Shown here in pieces: positions 38,407 to 49,118 of a stretch of DNA of 64,000 bases (positions within the stretch are counted from its first letter, which is position 1; each line of letters begins with the position of its first letter). The notes beneath the pieces are model-generated. The model did not search any database. It had not been told where the DNA came from and saw only the letters and a list, made by a program, of their open reading frames with translations. Both the position numbers and the translations under genes were made by a program. The DNA lies in contig NZ_JAMCCQ010000003.1 of assembly GCF_023370775.1 (NCBI RefSeq), positions 62,001-126,000 on the forward strand, in the 5' to 3' direction. Origin of the DNA: Marivita sp. GX14005. Lineage in GTDB: Bacteria > Pseudomonadota > Alphaproteobacteria > Rhodobacterales > Rhodobacteraceae.

Positions 38407-39864
38407 ATGACAAAATTCTCCGAGCTGAACCTCAATCCCAAAGTCCTCAAGGCCGTGGAAGAAGCGGGTTACGACACGCCGACGCCGATCCAGGCGGGGG
38501 CCATCCCGCCCGCCCTCGAAGGGCGCGACGTGCTGGGCATCGCGCAAACCGGCACGGGCAAGACCGCAAGCTTTACGCTGCCGATGATCACGCTTCTGGC
38601 CCGCGGGCGGGCGCGCGCGCGCATGCCGCGCAGCCTTGTTCTGTGCCCGACGCGGGAACTGGCCGCGCAGGTGGCCGAAAACTTCGACACCTACAGCAAG
38701 CATGTCAAGCTCACCAAGGCGCTGCTCATCGGCGGGGTCAGCTTCAAGGAACAGGACGCGCTGATCGACAAGGGCGTCGACGTGCTCATCGCCACGCCGG
38801 GCCGCCTGCTCGATCATTTCGAGCGCGGCAAGCTGCTGCTGACCGGGGTTCAGGTCATGGTCGTCGATGAGGCCGACCGGATGCTCGACATGGGCTTCAT
38901 CCCCGATATCGAGCGCATCTTCAGCCTCACGCCCTTCACCCGCCAGACGCTCTTCTTTTCCGCCACAATGGCGCCCGAGATCGAGCGCATCACCAACACG
39001 TTCCTTTCCGCCCCTGCAAGGATCGAAGTCGCCCGTCAAGCCTCGGCTTCGGAAACGATCGAACAGGGCGTCGTGATGTTCAAACCCTCGCGGCGGGATC
39101 GCGAAGGCACGGAGAAACGCAAGCTGCTTCGCGCCCTGATCGACGCGGAGGGCGAGAAATGCACCAATGCCATCGTCTTCTGCAACCGCAAATCGGACGT
39201 GGATATCGTTGCGAAATCGCTCAGGAAATACGGCTATGACGCGGCGCCGATCCATGGCGATCTCGACCAGTCGCAGCGCACGCGCACGCTTGAAGGTTTC
39301 CGGGAGGGCGCGCTGCGCTTTTTGATCGCGTCGGACGTGGCGGCCCGCGGGCTCGATGTGCCAAGCGTCAGCCATGTCTTCAATTACGATGTGCCGAGCC
39401 ATGCCGAAGATTACGTCCACCGCATCGGCCGCACCGGCCGCGCGGGGCGGGACGGCAAGGCGATGATGATCTGCGCGCCGAAGGACGAAAAGAACTTCGA
39501 CGCGATCGAGCGGCTTCTGCAAAAGGAAATCCCGCGCATCGAAAATCCGCTCGGCACAAGCGGCAACGAAGCGCCACCCGAAGACGCCCCGTCCGAAAAG
39601 ACCGATAAACCGCGCCGAAGCCGCGGCGGACGCGGACGCGGCAAGCAATCTGCCTCGCAGGACACGGCGCAGGAGCAAGCCAAACCGGCCCAAGCCGAAA
39701 ACGCGCCAGGCAAACCGCGCGCCGAGAAACCCGCGAAGTCCGACAAATCGCGCAGCAGCGGTAGCCGCGGGCGCGGAAATGACCGAGACAACAAAGTCGT
39801 CGGCATGGGCGATCATCTGCCCGGCTTCATCGCCAAGAGCTTCGACGAACGCCGCACCGGATAG
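38407..39864 (+). CDS. DEAD-box ATP-dependent RNA helicase (RhlE-like)
   Basis: An RNA helicase of 485 residues. It has the Q-motif (YDTPTPIQAGAIP), motif I AQTGTGKTAS, Ia PTRELAAQ, motif II VVDEADRMLDMGF, motif III FSATM and motif VI HRIGRTGRAGR. The C-terminal 120 residues form an Arg/Lys/Ser/Gly-rich disordered tail (RRSRGGRGRGKQS, RSSGSRGRG) likely to contact RNA. RhlE-type proteins act in rRNA or mRNA remodelling and cold adaptation. The 200-base upstream gap holds a TTGACA-like stretch at 38335-38340 and no other recognised feature. Confidence 0.92.
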   Translation: MTKFSELNLNPKVLKAVEEAGYDTPTPIQAGAIPPALEGRDVLGIAQTGTGKTASFTLPMITLLARGRARARMPRSLVLCPTRELAAQVAENFDTYSKHVKLTKALLIGGVSFKEQDALIDKGVDVLIATPGRLLDHFERGKLLLTGVQVMVVDEADRMLDMGFIPDIERIFSLTPFTRQTLFFSATMAPEIERITNTFLSAPARIEVARQASASETIEQGVVMFKPSRRDREGTEKRKLLRALIDAEGEKCTNAIVFCNRKSDVDIVAKSLRKYGYDAAPIHGDLDQSQRTRTLEGFREGALRFLIASDVAARGLDVPSVSHVFNYDVPSHAEDYVHRIGRTGRAGRDGKAMMICAPKDEKNFDAIERLLQKEIPRIENPLGTSGNEAPPEDAPSEKTDKPRRSRGGRGRGKQSASQDTAQEQAKPAQAENAPGKPRAEKPAKSDKSRSSGSRGRGNDRDNKVVGMGDHLPGFIAKSFDERRTG

Positions 39865-39895
39865 AGTGCGCCGCACCGTCGAAAAGCGACCCGCA

Positions 39896-39960
39896 CTTCT
39901 TCGTTTCAAAAATATCTTGGGGGGAGGCGCCCTGCGCCGGGGGGCAAAGCCCCCCTTCAT
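39896..39960 (-). terminator. gph terminator with dispersed TATTT/AAGAAG element
   Basis: On the minus strand a GGGGGGC-TTT-GCCCCCC hairpin and a GGCGC/GCGCC hairpin are followed by CAAGATATTTTTGAAACGAAGAAG (complement of 39896-39920, core given). The element lies downstream of gph (minus). It also lies after the helicase gene (plus), so it separates two convergent genes. Confidence 0.65.
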
Positions 39961-39996
39961 CGTCAGCCGCGGGCGCAGTTCAAAACGCCTATCGCC

Positions 39997-40653
39997 CTAA
40001 AGCGGGCGCATCGCCCCGAGGCAAATTCCCGGAAGATCGGCGAAATTGTCGAACCGCCGATCATGCGCGATCTCCTCGATCGTTGCGGTTCGGATTCCCT
40101 CAGTGAAGAACACGAACGGAACGCCCGCATTCGTCGCCGTTTCCGCATCGACCTCGCTATCGCCGACATAGACCCCCTGCGTCGCTCCGAGTTCCTCGAA
40201 GGCAAGGCGCAGCGGCTCCGCATGGGGCTTTCGCAAAGGCAAGCGATCCCCGGCCACGATCGCGTCGAACCATTTCGCGAGATCGAGCGTATCCATCACC
40301 GCCGCCAGCGGCTCGCCCGGCTTGTTGGTGCACAGCCCAAGCGCCACACCCGCATCCCGCAACCCCGCCAGCGCCTCCAGCACACCGGGAAAAAGCCGCG
40401 TTCGCACGGTGCTGCGTTTATAATGCTCCATGAAACCGTGCAGCAGCTGGTCGAACGCCGCCGGATCGAGAGCCGTTGCCGCGATCAACCGCTCCAGAAA
40501 GACACGCTCGCCCATCCCGACGAAGCCGCCGATCCGGGCCTCGGGCAAGGGCGGCAATCCGCGATCCGACAAAACCGCGTTCGCCGCCGCTGCAATGTCC
40601 GGCAGACTGTCGATCAACGTGCCGTCGAGATCGAAAACGACAGCGCGGCTCAT
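39997..40653 (-). CDS. gph: phosphoglycolate phosphatase (HAD family)
   Basis: A 218-residue HAD phosphatase that removes 2-phosphoglycolate. Motif I is VVFDLDGTLIDS, motif II CTNKP, motif III Lys in LRKPHAEPL and motif IV YVGDSEVDAETATNAG. It is the last gene of the long minus-strand nuo-birA-coaX-rnj run and overlaps rnj by ATGA. The HAD family is broad, so gph is the best but not the only choice. Confidence 0.85.
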   Translation of the reverse strand: MSRAVVFDLDGTLIDSLPDIAAAANAVLSDRGLPPLPEARIGGFVGMGERVFLERLIAATALDPAAFDQLLHGFMEHYKRSTVRTRLFPGVLEALAGLRDAGVALGLCTNKPGEPLAAVMDTLDLAKWFDAIVAGDRLPLRKPHAEPLRLAFEELGATQGVYVGDSEVDAETATNAGVPFVFFTEGIRTATIEEIAHDRRFDNFADLPGICLGAMRPL

Positions 40654-42317
40654 GCGAGGCGGCTGATAACGACGGTCACTTCCGGTTTCTTGCCGATCTC
40701 GTTCATCGCGGTCTGCCGCGCCACGCGCCGAAGTCCGTCCTCGAGCTTGTCATCATCGGTCAGCGTCTTGTCGCCCGCCCGCCCGATGAATTGCGACAGG
40801 TCCTCTTCCAGAGCCTCCACGAACGACGCGTTGCCGCGCCCTGTCTCAGGCAGTCCCATGATGTCGCACCACGGCTCGCCCAGCATCTCGTCGTCCTCAT
40901 CCAGAATGACGGTCACGGTCACATGCCCATTGAGCGCCATGCGAATCCGGTCGCGCACGATTCCGTCCAGCGCACCGATCTGCACGGTTCCATCGACATA
41001 GGTGCGCCCGGTATCGACATATTCCGCCACTTGTGCCTCATCGCCGGACAGATCGAGCATCATCCCGTTCACCGCCAGCGCCCCCTTGCGCCCCAGCGTC
41101 TCGGCAAGTTTCACATGCTCGCGCAGATGGCGATGCTCGCCATGCATCGGGATGACCACGCCCGGATTTGTGAGCCGGTGCATCACCTCGATATCCGGCC
41201 GGTTGGCATGGCCCGAAACGTGATAGGTGCCCGAGCTGTCATCGACCACATCGACGCCCTGCTCGGAAAACTGGTTCATGATCGAAATCACGCCGCGCTC
41301 GTTGCCCGGAATGGTCTTGGAGGAAAAGAGAAAAAGATCCCCCTCCTTCATCACCATGCCGTTGTACTTGCCCCGCGCCAGCTGGGCCGAAGCTGCGCGC
41401 CGTTCGCCCTGGCTGCCGGTCACGATCAGCATCAGGTTTTCGCGCGGCAGCTGCGCTGCCTCCTCCGGGCTGATGGTCGAGGGAAAATCCTCCAGCACGC
41501 CGGTCTTGACCGACGCCTCGATCATCCGCCGCATGGCGCGACCCAGAAGGCAGACCGACCGCCCGGCGCGCACGCCCGCCTCTGCCAGCGTCTTCACCCG
41601 GGCCACGTTCGAGGCGAAAGTGGTCGTGACGACCATGCCGCGCGCCTGCCCCACCAGTTCCTCGATCTGAGGTCCGAGCGTCGCCTCCGATCGGCCGGGA
41701 TGCGGCGAGAAGACATTTGTGGAATCGCAGATCAGCGCCTTCACGCCCGGCTTGCTCACCTCTTCCCAAAGCGCGGTGTCGAACGGCTCCCCCACAAGCG
41801 GCGTCGCGTCGATCTTGAAATCTCCCGTATGCACCAGCCGCCCCTGCGGCGTGTCGATGGCCAGACCGGAGCTTTCCGGGATCGAATGCGAGATCGGCAC
41901 AAAGCCGACCTTGAACGGGCCAGCCTCCACCATATACGGCCAGGGCTGCACGGTCTTGACCGTTTGCGCGGAATGGCCGTGATCCTCCATCTTGAGCCGC
42001 GCGATATGGGCGGTGAAGGCTCGCGCGTAGATCGGTGCGCCCAGACGTTCCCAGAAATGCCCCACCGCGCCGACATGGTCTTCATGTGCGTGGGTGATGA
42101 AGATCGCCTCCAGCCGGTCGCGCCGCTCGGCCAGCCAGGCGATGTCGGGCAGGATCAGATCGACGCCGGGCGTGCTGTCCATATCGGGAAAGGTCACGCC
42201 CAGATCGACGAGGATCAGCCGCTCCTTGCCCGGCTTGCCGTAGCCATAGACATAGGCGTTCATGCCGATTTCGCCGGCCCCGCCAAGCGGCAGGTAGATG
42301 ATGCGGTCACTGCTCAT
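40650..42317 (-). CDS. rnj: ribonuclease J
   Basis: A metallo-beta-lactamase/beta-CASP ribonuclease (555 residues) with 5'-3' exonuclease and endonuclease activity in mRNA decay and rRNA maturation. Zinc ligands are in the HAHEDH motif (His76, His78, Asp80, His81), with HSIPESSGLAI, DSTNVFSPHPGRSE and the beta-CASP segment HVSGHANRPDIEVMH. The C-terminal domain is present. The position behind birA-coaX is common in alphaproteobacteria. Confidence 0.94.
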   Translation of the reverse strand: MSSDRIIYLPLGGAGEIGMNAYVYGYGKPGKERLILVDLGVTFPDMDSTPGVDLILPDIAWLAERRDRLEAIFITHAHEDHVGAVGHFWERLGAPIYARAFTAHIARLKMEDHGHSAQTVKTVQPWPYMVEAGPFKVGFVPISHSIPESSGLAIDTPQGRLVHTGDFKIDATPLVGEPFDTALWEEVSKPGVKALICDSTNVFSPHPGRSEATLGPQIEELVGQARGMVVTTTFASNVARVKTLAEAGVRAGRSVCLLGRAMRRMIEASVKTGVLEDFPSTISPEEAAQLPRENLMLIVTGSQGERRAASAQLARGKYNGMVMKEGDLFLFSSKTIPGNERGVISIMNQFSEQGVDVVDDSSGTYHVSGHANRPDIEVMHRLTNPGVVIPMHGEHRHLREHVKLAETLGRKGALAVNGMMLDLSGDEAQVAEYVDTGRTYVDGTVQIGALDGIVRDRIRMALNGHVTVTVILDEDDEMLGEPWCDIMGLPETGRGNASFVEALEEDLSQFIGRAGDKTLTDDDKLEDGLRRVARQTAMNEIGKKPEVTVVISRLA

Positions 42318-43093
42318 GAGTTTTCCAATTTCTTGTTATGTGCATATATGACCGTCAACCCGTGCATGGTCAGGTCATCCTCGATCACGTCAAATAGCAT
42401 CTCGCCCTGCGCGAACAAGGGGGCAAGCCCGCCGGTGCCGATCACCTTCATCGGCTTGCCATATTCCTCGCGGATGCGCCGGGTGATCCCCTGGATCAAG
42501 CCGACATAGCCCCAGAACACGCCGGACTGGATACAGGCAACCGTGTTCGTGCCGATCACCCGTTCCGGCTGGGAGACATCCACGTGAGGCAGCGCGGCGG
42601 CGCCCTGATGCAGCGCTTCGAGACTCAGGTTCACGCCCGGCGCGATCACCCCGCCGACATAGGCGCCATCCTCGGCGACAACGTCGAAATTCGTCGCGGT
42701 GCCGAAATCCACGACCACCACATCCCCGCCATGGCGCTGATGCGCGCCCGCCGCATTGGCGAGCCTGTCCGGCCCGACGCTGACCCCCTCGTCAACGCGC
42801 GGCGGCACCGGCAGGGCGCAATCGAGCTTGCCCACCACCCAGGGGCGCAATCCGAAAAAGCGATCGGAAAAGACGCGCAGGTTGAACACGACGCGCGGCA
42901 CGGTCGAGGAAATAATCACATCCGTTATGTTCGGCTCGATCCCGTAATGCCGGATCAGCGTCGAGAACCAGGTGAAATAGGCATCCGCCGTGCGCCCGTG
43001 ATGGGTCGAGGTGCGCAGCGTGCACAAGAACCGCGTGCCGTCCCAGATCGAGAAAACCGTATTCGTGTTGCCGCAATCAATCGTCAGAAGCAT
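42314..43093 (-). CDS. coaX: type III pantothenate kinase
   Basis: An ASKHA-fold kinase of 259 residues for the first step of CoA synthesis. Motifs are LTIDCGNTNTVFSIWDG (phosphate loop), SVGPDRLANAAGAH, VVDFGTATNFDVV and GGVIAPG. There is a 12-base gap after birA and an ATGA overlap with rnj. It is a type III enzyme, so no CoaA is needed. Confidence 0.94.
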   Translation of the reverse strand: MLLTIDCGNTNTVFSIWDGTRFLCTLRTSTHHGRTADAYFTWFSTLIRHYGIEPNITDVIISSTVPRVVFNLRVFSDRFFGLRPWVVGKLDCALPVPPRVDEGVSVGPDRLANAAGAHQRHGGDVVVVDFGTATNFDVVAEDGAYVGGVIAPGVNLSLEALHQGAAALPHVDVSQPERVIGTNTVACIQSGVFWGYVGLIQGITRRIREEYGKPMKVIGTGGLAPLFAQGEMLFDVIEDDLTMHGLTVIYAHNKKLENS

Positions 43094-43105
43094 CGCTTGC
43101 CCCTC

Positions 43106-43840
43106 TCAAAAGAAAATCTCCGCCGCCGCAATCGCCTGCCGGCCCGCGCCCGTCCGCAAGACCATACGTCCTTCGGCATCCACCGTTTCGAAAATGCCGC
43201 TGACCTCGCGATCCCCCATCCGCGCCGTCACCTCTTCGCCGCGCCGCGCCGCCCGCGCGAGCCATGCCTCGCGGATCGGATCGAACCCGAATGCGGCAAA
43301 TGTCGCTTCCTGCGCCGCATAGCTGCTGGCGAGCGCGGCAAGGAACGCCTCGACACCGATCTCGCACCCCGTCACCGACAGTACCGAAACCGGTCGCACC
43401 GCCCCCGGCTCGACCTCTGCACCGGAGGGCGCATCCAGCAGGTTGACCCCGATCCCGATCGCTAGATGATCACCGAGGCTTTCCAGGAGGATACCCGCGA
43501 CCTTGCCGCCTGCGAGAAGCACGTCATTCGGCCATTTGAGCGCCAGCGCATCCGCCCGCCCCGTCAGCGCGACCAGCGCATCGAAAAGCGCCAGCGCCGC
43601 CACGAAGCTGCGCAGGGCCCGGAGCTGCGGCTCTTCGCGAGTCGGCAAAACCAGCGTCGCCGAGAAATTCCCCTGCGGATTTTCCCAGACTCGACCGCGC
43701 CGTCCGCGGGCCGCGCTTTGATGTCGCGCGCAAATCCATGTCGGCCCGGAAAGATGCGGCGCCTGCCGCGCGGCCTCCAGCATCGTGCTGTCCACCGTGC
43801 CAAGCACCTGCCGGTCATATCCCTCCGGCCAATCCATCAT
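43106..43840 (-). CDS. birA: biotin-[acetyl-CoA carboxylase] ligase
   Basis: Attaches biotin to BCCP and other carboxylases through biotinyl-AMP. The 244 residues carry the ligase core GRRGRVWENPQGNF (the GRxGR loop), LKWPNDVLLAGGKVAGIL and GIGVNLLDAP. There is no N-terminal HTH, so this is a monofunctional ligase and not the biotin repressor. ATG 43840 is chosen over in-frame upstream starts, which would run through a dispersed repeat. Confidence 0.9.
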   Translation of the reverse strand: MMDWPEGYDRQVLGTVDSTMLEAARQAPHLSGPTWICARHQSAARGRRGRVWENPQGNFSATLVLPTREEPQLRALRSFVAALALFDALVALTGRADALALKWPNDVLLAGGKVAGILLESLGDHLAIGIGVNLLDAPSGAEVEPGAVRPVSVLSVTGCEIGVEAFLAALASSYAAQEATFAAFGFDPIREAWLARAARRGEEVTARMGDREVSGIFETVDAEGRMVLRTGAGRQAIAAAEIFF

Positions 43841-43853
43841 CGCGCCATGCGGG

Positions 43854-43885
43854 CTTCTTTGGGCCACAAATACCTGCGCCGCAGG
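43854..43885 (-). repeat. Copy of the hairpin plus TATTT/AAGAAG element before birA
   Basis: On the minus strand the CCTGCG/CGCAGG hairpin (43885-43873) leads into GGTATTTGTGGCCCAAAGAAG (core TATTTGTGG...AAGAAG). It lies 14 bases upstream of the birA ATG and downstream of the nuoN terminator. Same architecture as at 22.86 and 39.9 kb. Confidence 0.55.
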
Positions 43886-43913
43886 CACCGCGGCCCGCGC
43901 AGCGGGGCGCAAA

Positions 43914-43945
43914 ACAAAAAGCGACGCGCCGAAGGCGCGCCACTT
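43914..43945 (-). terminator. Terminator after nuoN
   Basis: On the minus strand AAGTGGCGCGCC pairs with GGCGCGTCGCTT (12 bp with two G-T pairs) across a tiny loop, followed by TTTTTGTTTT. It is 22 bases after the nuoN stop. The genes birA-coaX-rnj-gph must therefore rely on readthrough or their own promoter. Confidence 0.8.
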
Positions 43946-43966
43946 TTTTCACATCCGCACATCGCT

Positions 43967-45409
43967 CTACTGGACAAGCGTGGCCGCAGCGGCCGCCGCC
44001 GCGCCTTCGATCCCGAAGAGGTTGATCACGCCGACCACCATAATGACCGCACTGGCCATCAACATGCCCCACAGCACCGGGGATTTCCCGCCATCGAGCG
44101 CCTCGTCCCGTTCTTCGCCGAAATACATGTAATAGACGATCCGCAGATAATAGAACGCGCCGATCACCGACGCGATCACACCGGCCACGGCCAGCCAGGC
44201 AAGCCCCGCCTCATAGGCCGCCCGCAGCACGTAGAACTTGGCGAAAAAGCCGACAAGCGGCGGCACACCCGCAAGGCTGAAAAGCAGCACCAGCATCGCC
44301 AGCGCCTTCCCCGGTTCACGCTTTGCATACATGTTGAGCGACGAGATACGCGAAACCGGTTTGCCGTCCCGCTCCATCGACAGGATGAAGGCGAAGGTGC
44401 CGATATTCATCGTCACGTAGATCGCCATGTAGATCAGCATCGATTGCACGCCGAACGCGGTGCCGGCCGCCAGCCCCATCATCGCGTACCCCATATGCGC
44501 GATCGAGGAATAGCCCATCAGCCGCTTGATGTCGGTTTGCCCGATCCCGGCGATCGCGCCGAGGAACATCGACAAAAGCGACAGGAGCGCGATCACCTGG
44601 CTCCAATCGCCGACCGCACCGCCGAACGCGTCGAACAGCATCCGCGCGAACAGCGCCATCGCCGCGACCTTGGGCGCCGTGGCGAAAAACGCCGTGACCG
44701 GCGTCGGCGAGCCTTCGTAGACATCGGGCGTCCACATATGGAACGGCACGGCCGAGATCTTGAACGCCAGCCCCGAGATCAGGAAGACCAGTCCGAAGAG
44801 CAGCCCGAGCGAGACATCGCCCGCCGTCGCTGTCTGGATGATCCCGACGAAAAGCGTCGTGCCGGCATAGCCGTAAACGAGCGACGCACCGTAAAGCAGC
44901 AAGCCCGAGCTGAGCGCGCCCAGAACGAAATACTTCAGACCCGCTTCGGTCGATTTCACACTGTCGCGCCGCAGGGAGGCCACGACATAAAGCGCCAGCG
45001 ATTGCAGCTCCAGCCCCATGTAAAGCGCCATCAGATCGCCGGCGGAGACCATCATCATCATGCCGGTCGCCGCCAGCGCGATCAGCACCGGATATTCGAA
45101 GCGCAAGAGCCCGCGCCGGGACATGTAGCCTTCGGACATGAGCAGCACCGCCGCCGCCGAAAGCAGGATCGTGATCTTGGCGAACCGCGCGAAGCCGTCA
45201 TCGATGAACATCCCGCCAAAAGCGATCCGCGTGCCCGCACCGTTGAGCCCGATCCATACCGCCAGCGCGAGGAACAGCCCGGTTGTCATCCAGACGAGAA
45301 GCGAGGCCGCGCGGTCCTTCGTGGTGTAGACAGCGCCGAGAAGCGCCAGCATTGCATAGACCGCGAGAACGATCTCCGGCAGGATTACGTTCAGATCATC
45401 CGAGAGCAT
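43967..45409 (-). CDS. nuoN: NADH-quinone oxidoreductase subunit N
   Basis: An antiporter-like proton-pumping subunit of complex I (480 residues, about 14 spans). Hallmarks are [19 protein letters not shown] with the key Lys, [23 protein letters not shown] and the [16 protein letters not shown] segment. ATG 45409 is chosen because a purine run lies upstream and the family starts [14 protein letters not shown]. It is the last subunit of the operon. Confidence 0.95.
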   Translation of the reverse strand: MLSDDLNVILPEIVLAVYAMLALLGAVYTTKDRAASLLVWMTTGLFLALAVWIGLNGAGTRIAFGGMFIDDGFARFAKITILLSAAAVLLMSEGYMSRRGLLRFEYPVLIALAATGMMMMVSAGDLMALYMGLELQSLALYVVASLRRDSVKSTEAGLKYFVLGALSSGLLLYGASLVYGYAGTTLFVGIIQTATAGDVSLGLLFGLVFLISGLAFKISAVPFHMWTPDVYEGSPTPVTAFFATAPKVAAMALFARMLFDAFGGAVGDWSQVIALLSLLSMFLGAIAGIGQTDIKRLMGYSSIAHMGYAMMGLAAGTAFGVQSMLIYMAIYVTMNIGTFAFILSMERDGKPVSRISSLNMYAKREPGKALAMLVLLFSLAGVPPLVGFFAKFYVLRAAYEAGLAWLAVAGVIASVIGAFYYLRIVYYMYFGEERDEALDGGKSPVLWGMLMASAVIMVVGVINLFGIEGAAAAAAATLVQ

Positions 45410-45422
45410 AATCGCCCCCCCC

Positions 45423-46967
45423 TTACTGGTTGACGGCGACTTGCGTGGCCGTCTCGGCCGCCGCAAGCGCGGTCTGGTAGTTGGAAACAAGCGCCTCGAC
45501 CGACGGGCCGATCATATCGAGGATCGGAGCGGGATAGACGCCGAAAAGCAGCGTCGCGATCACCAGCGGAGCGAAGATCGCGCGCTCGCGGCGGCTCATG
45601 TCGGTGATGGTCCTGAGGCTTTCCTTGATCAGATCGCCCATCACGACGCGGCGATAGAGCCAAAGCGCATAGGCAGCCGACAGGATCACACCCGTCGTCG
45701 CAACCAAAGCGACCCAGGTGTTGATCTGGAACACGCCCACCAGCGTCAGGAATTCGCCAATGAACCCAGACGTGCCGGGAAGGCCCACATTCGCCATGGT
45801 AAAGAGCATGAAGATCAGCGCATAGGCCGGCATCCGGTTCACCAGCCCGCCGTAAGCGTCGATATCGCGCGTATGCATCCGGTCATAGATCACGCCGACG
45901 CAGAGAAAGAGCGCACCCGAGACGAAACCGTGACTGATCATCTGGAAGATCGCGCCATCGACGCCCTGCTGGTTGGCCGCGAAAATTCCCATCGTGACAT
46001 AGCCCATATGCGCGACCGAAGAATAGGCGATCAGTTTCTTCATATCCTCCTGCACCAGCGCCACGAGCGACGTGTAGACAATCGCGATGGCCGACAGCCA
46101 CAGGATCAGCGGGGTGAGCACTTCGGCTCCGACAGGGAACATCGGCAAGCTGAACCGCAGGAAGCCGTAGCCCCCCATTTTCAGCAGGATCGCGGCCAGA
46201 ACGACAGAGCCGGCGGTCGGCGCCTGAACGTGCGCATCCGGCAACCATGTATGCACCGGCCACATCGGCATCTTCACAGCGAAGCTGGCGAAGAAGGCGA
46301 GGAAAAGCAGCGTCTGCAATCCGCCGACGATTTGAATACCGAGGATGCTGAATGTCTCCGACCCGAACTGATGCACCATCAGTTGTTCGATATCGGTCGT
46401 TCCGGCCTCGGCGAACATGGCCACCATGGCCACCAGCATCAACACCGAACCGAGGAACGTGTAGAGGAAGAACTTGAACGACGCATAAACGCGGTTCGCC
46501 CCACCCCAGACGCCGATGATGAGGAACATCGGAATGAGGCCCGCTTCGAAGAAGAGGTAGAACAGCACCAGATCGAGCGCCATGAAAACGCCGAGCATCA
46601 GCGTTTCCAGCAGCAGGAAGGCGATCATGTATTCCTTGACGCGCACGGTCACGTTCCAGGACGCCCCGATCACCAGCGGCATCATGAAGGTTGTGAGCAT
46701 CACGAACAGCACGGAAATGCCGTCGACACCCATTTTGTATTGCAGCCCGAGCAGCCAGTCGGCTTCCTCGACCATCTGGAAGCCGGTGTTCTGCGGGTCG
46801 AACTGGAACAGGATGAAGAGCGAGATCAGGAATGTCGCCGACGTCGCGATCAGCGCGAGCCACTTCGCGTTTCGATTGGCCGCCTCGTCGCTGCCACGCA
46901 GGAACACCAGCAGGATCACCGCCGCCAGCGCCGGAAGGAAGGTGACAATGGAAAGAAGGTTATCCAT
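45423..46967 (-). CDS. nuoM: NADH-quinone oxidoreductase subunit M
   Basis: An antiporter-like membrane subunit (514 residues) with about 14 spans. Hallmarks are [21 protein letters not shown] with the key Glu, [22 protein letters not shown] and [16 protein letters not shown]. It starts inside a TGATG overlap with the nuoL stop. Confidence 0.96.
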   Translation of the reverse strand: MDNLLSIVTFLPALAAVILLVFLRGSDEAANRNAKWLALIATSATFLISLFILFQFDPQNTGFQMVEEADWLLGLQYKMGVDGISVLFVMLTTFMMPLVIGASWNVTVRVKEYMIAFLLLETLMLGVFMALDLVLFYLFFEAGLIPMFLIIGVWGGANRVYASFKFFLYTFLGSVLMLVAMVAMFAEAGTTDIEQLMVHQFGSETFSILGIQIVGGLQTLLFLAFFASFAVKMPMWPVHTWLPDAHVQAPTAGSVVLAAILLKMGGYGFLRFSLPMFPVGAEVLTPLILWLSAIAIVYTSLVALVQEDMKKLIAYSSVAHMGYVTMGIFAANQQGVDGAIFQMISHGFVSGALFLCVGVIYDRMHTRDIDAYGGLVNRMPAYALIFMLFTMANVGLPGTSGFIGEFLTLVGVFQINTWVALVATTGVILSAAYALWLYRRVVMGDLIKESLRTITDMSRRERAIFAPLVIATLLFGVYPAPILDMIGPSVEALVSNYQTALAAAETATQVAVNQ

Positions 46968-49114
46968 CAGTTTGCTCCTGCGCTGAGCGTCATCCAGGTG
47001 ATGAGCGCGGCAATGCCGATCACCATGAAGAAGGCATAGGTAAAGATGTAACCCGATTGCGCGCGTGCTGCCGCGCGCGTGAGCCGGGGGATCAGACCCA
47101 TCGCCAGGCCGTTGATCGACCCGTCGATGACATCCCCGTCACCGCGCCGCCACAGCACGCGGCCGACGCCCTTGGCCGGTTGAACGAAGATGAAATTGTA
47201 GATCTCGTCGAAATACCACTTGTTCAGAAGGAAGAGGTAAAGCGGGCGCTGGTTCTCGGCCAGAGACTTCGGCAAGGACGGGTTCGCGATGTAGAAAAGG
47301 TAAGACAGGCCGAACCCGATCAGCATCGCCACGAACGGACTCACCTTGACCCAGACCGGCGCGTGATGCGCATCGTCCATCACCGTGTTGTCCGCCGCCG
47401 TATAGATCGCACCGTCACCGGGCGCGTAGACATGCGCCACATCCGCCCCGTGATCGGTCTCCGTCGGCTCGGTCACATCGGCGACCGCGCCTTCGACATC
47501 GCCCTCGGCCAGTTCCTCGATCGCCTCGCCGACGCCTTCGCCGGCGTCGTCGTCATGCAGGGCCGCTTCGGAATGGGCGCCATTCGCGCCGACACCGAAG
47601 AAGGAATTGACGCTGTCATGATTGCCGAAGAAGGAGCCATACCAGACCATTCCCGAAAACACCGCGCCAAGCGCCAGAACACCGAGCGGGGCGAGCATGA
47701 CCATCGGACTTTCATGCGCGTGCTCATGCGTATGCTTGTCGCCGCGCGGCTTGCCGTAGAACGTCAGGAACATCAGCCGCCAGGAATAGAAACTCGTGAA
47801 GAGCGCTGCAATCACAAGCATCCAGAAGGCATAGCCGCCCTGGCTGCCCGCCCAGGCACTCTCGATCACCGCGTCCTTGGACAGGAAGCCGGCAAAGCCG
47901 ATATGTGTGAGCGGGATGCCGACACCGGTGATCGCCAGCGTGCCGATCATCATCGCCCAGAACGTATAGGGGATCTTCTTGCGAAGCCCGCCATAGTTCC
48001 GCATGTCCTGCTCATGATGCATCGCATGGATCACCGAGCCGGCGCCAAGAAACAGCATCGCCTTGAAGAACGCGTGCGTGAAGAGGTGGAACATCGCCAC
48101 CGAATAGACGCCCACGCCGGCCGCGACGAACATGTAGCCGAGCTGCGAACAGGTCGAATAGGCGATCACGCGCTTGATGTCGTTCTGCACAAGACCCACG
48201 GTCGCCGCGAAGAAGGCTGTGGTGGCGCCGATGAAGACGACGAACATCTTGGCCTCGGGCGCGAATTCCATGATCGGCGACATGCGGCAAACAAGGAACA
48301 CGCCCGCCGTGACCATGGTTGCCGCGTGAATGAGGGCCGACACCGGGGTCGGGCCTTCCATCGCGTCCGGCAACCATGTGTGCAGGAAAAGCTGCGCCGA
48401 TTTGCCCATCGCGCCGATGAACAGCAGGAAGGCGATCAGGTTCGCCGCGTTCCATTCCGTCCAGAGGAAGGTCAGCTGGGTTTCCGCCAGCGTCGGTGCG
48501 GCGGCGAAAATGTCATCGAAGCGGATGCTGTCGACAAGGAAATAGATCGCGAAGATGCCCAGCAGGAAGCCGAAATCGCCCACACGGTTGACGATGAACG
48601 CCTTCATCGCGGCGGCATTGGCGCTCGGCTTGCGGTAGTAGAAGCCGATCAGCAGATAGGACGCGACGCCCACGCCTTCCCAACCGAAGAACATCTGCAG
48701 CAGGTTATCGGCGGTCACCAGCATCAGCATGGTGAAGGTGAAGAAGGACAGGTAGGCGAAGAAGCGCGGCTTGTAGACCTCGCCCTTCTTGAACTGCGGA
48801 TCGTCGGCCATGTAGCCGAAGCTGTAAAGATGCACGAGCGCCGAAACGGTCGTCACCACGATCAGCATGATCGCCGTCAGCCGGTCGAGCCGGATCGCCC
48901 ATTCGGTGCTCAGCGTGCCGCTCTCGATCCAGCGCAGGATATCGACGGTTTCCGTCACGCCATCATGCGCCAGGAACACGATCCAGGACAGGATGCAGGC
49001 GAAGAACAGCAGCCCCGTGGCCACCCACATCGCCGCTTTTTCACCGATGAACTTCCAGCCGAAGCCGCAGATGATGGCCCCGACCAGCGGAGAGAACAGG
49101 ATAAGCGTTTCCAT
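46967..49114 (-). CDS. nuoL: NADH-quinone oxidoreductase subunit L, with acidic insert
   Basis: The distal proton-pumping subunit with about 16 spans and the long lateral helix, 715 residues. Hallmarks are [54 protein letters not shown] and [16 protein letters not shown]. About residues 515-600 contain a hydrophilic acidic insert ([20 protein letters not shown] ... [12 protein letters not shown]) between C-terminal spans. It makes the protein longer than the roughly 610 residues of E. coli; long NuoL is common in alphaproteobacteria. Confidence 0.95.
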   Translation of the reverse strand: METLILFSPLVGAIICGFGWKFIGEKAAMWVATGLLFFACILSWIVFLAHDGVTETVDILRWIESGTLSTEWAIRLDRLTAIMLIVVTTVSALVHLYSFGYMADDPQFKKGEVYKPRFFAYLSFFTFTMLMLVTADNLLQMFFGWEGVGVASYLLIGFYYRKPSANAAAMKAFIVNRVGDFGFLLGIFAIYFLVDSIRFDDIFAAAPTLAETQLTFLWTEWNAANLIAFLLFIGAMGKSAQLFLHTWLPDAMEGPTPVSALIHAATMVTAGVFLVCRMSPIMEFAPEAKMFVVFIGATTAFFAATVGLVQNDIKRVIAYSTCSQLGYMFVAAGVGVYSVAMFHLFTHAFFKAMLFLGAGSVIHAMHHEQDMRNYGGLRKKIPYTFWAMMIGTLAITGVGIPLTHIGFAGFLSKDAVIESAWAGSQGGYAFWMLVIAALFTSFYSWRLMFLTFYGKPRGDKHTHEHAHESPMVMLAPLGVLALGAVFSGMVWYGSFFGNHDSVNSFFGVGANGAHSEAALHDDDAGEGVGEAIEELAEGDVEGAVADVTEPTETDHGADVAHVYAPGDGAIYTAADNTVMDDAHHAPVWVKVSPFVAMLIGFGLSYLFYIANPSLPKSLAENQRPLYLFLLNKWYFDEIYNFIFVQPAKGVGRVLWRRGDGDVIDGSINGLAMGLIPRLTRAAARAQSGYIFTYAFFMVIGIAALITWMTLSAGAN

Positions 49115-49118
49115 GTCG

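Noticed and set aside
40476-42509. Long open frame on the plus strand opposite rnj, with similar ones opposite lon, nuoL and nuoM
   Set aside because: Composition typical of antisense GC-rich frames (many Arg, His, Gln) and direct overlap with well-supported genes.
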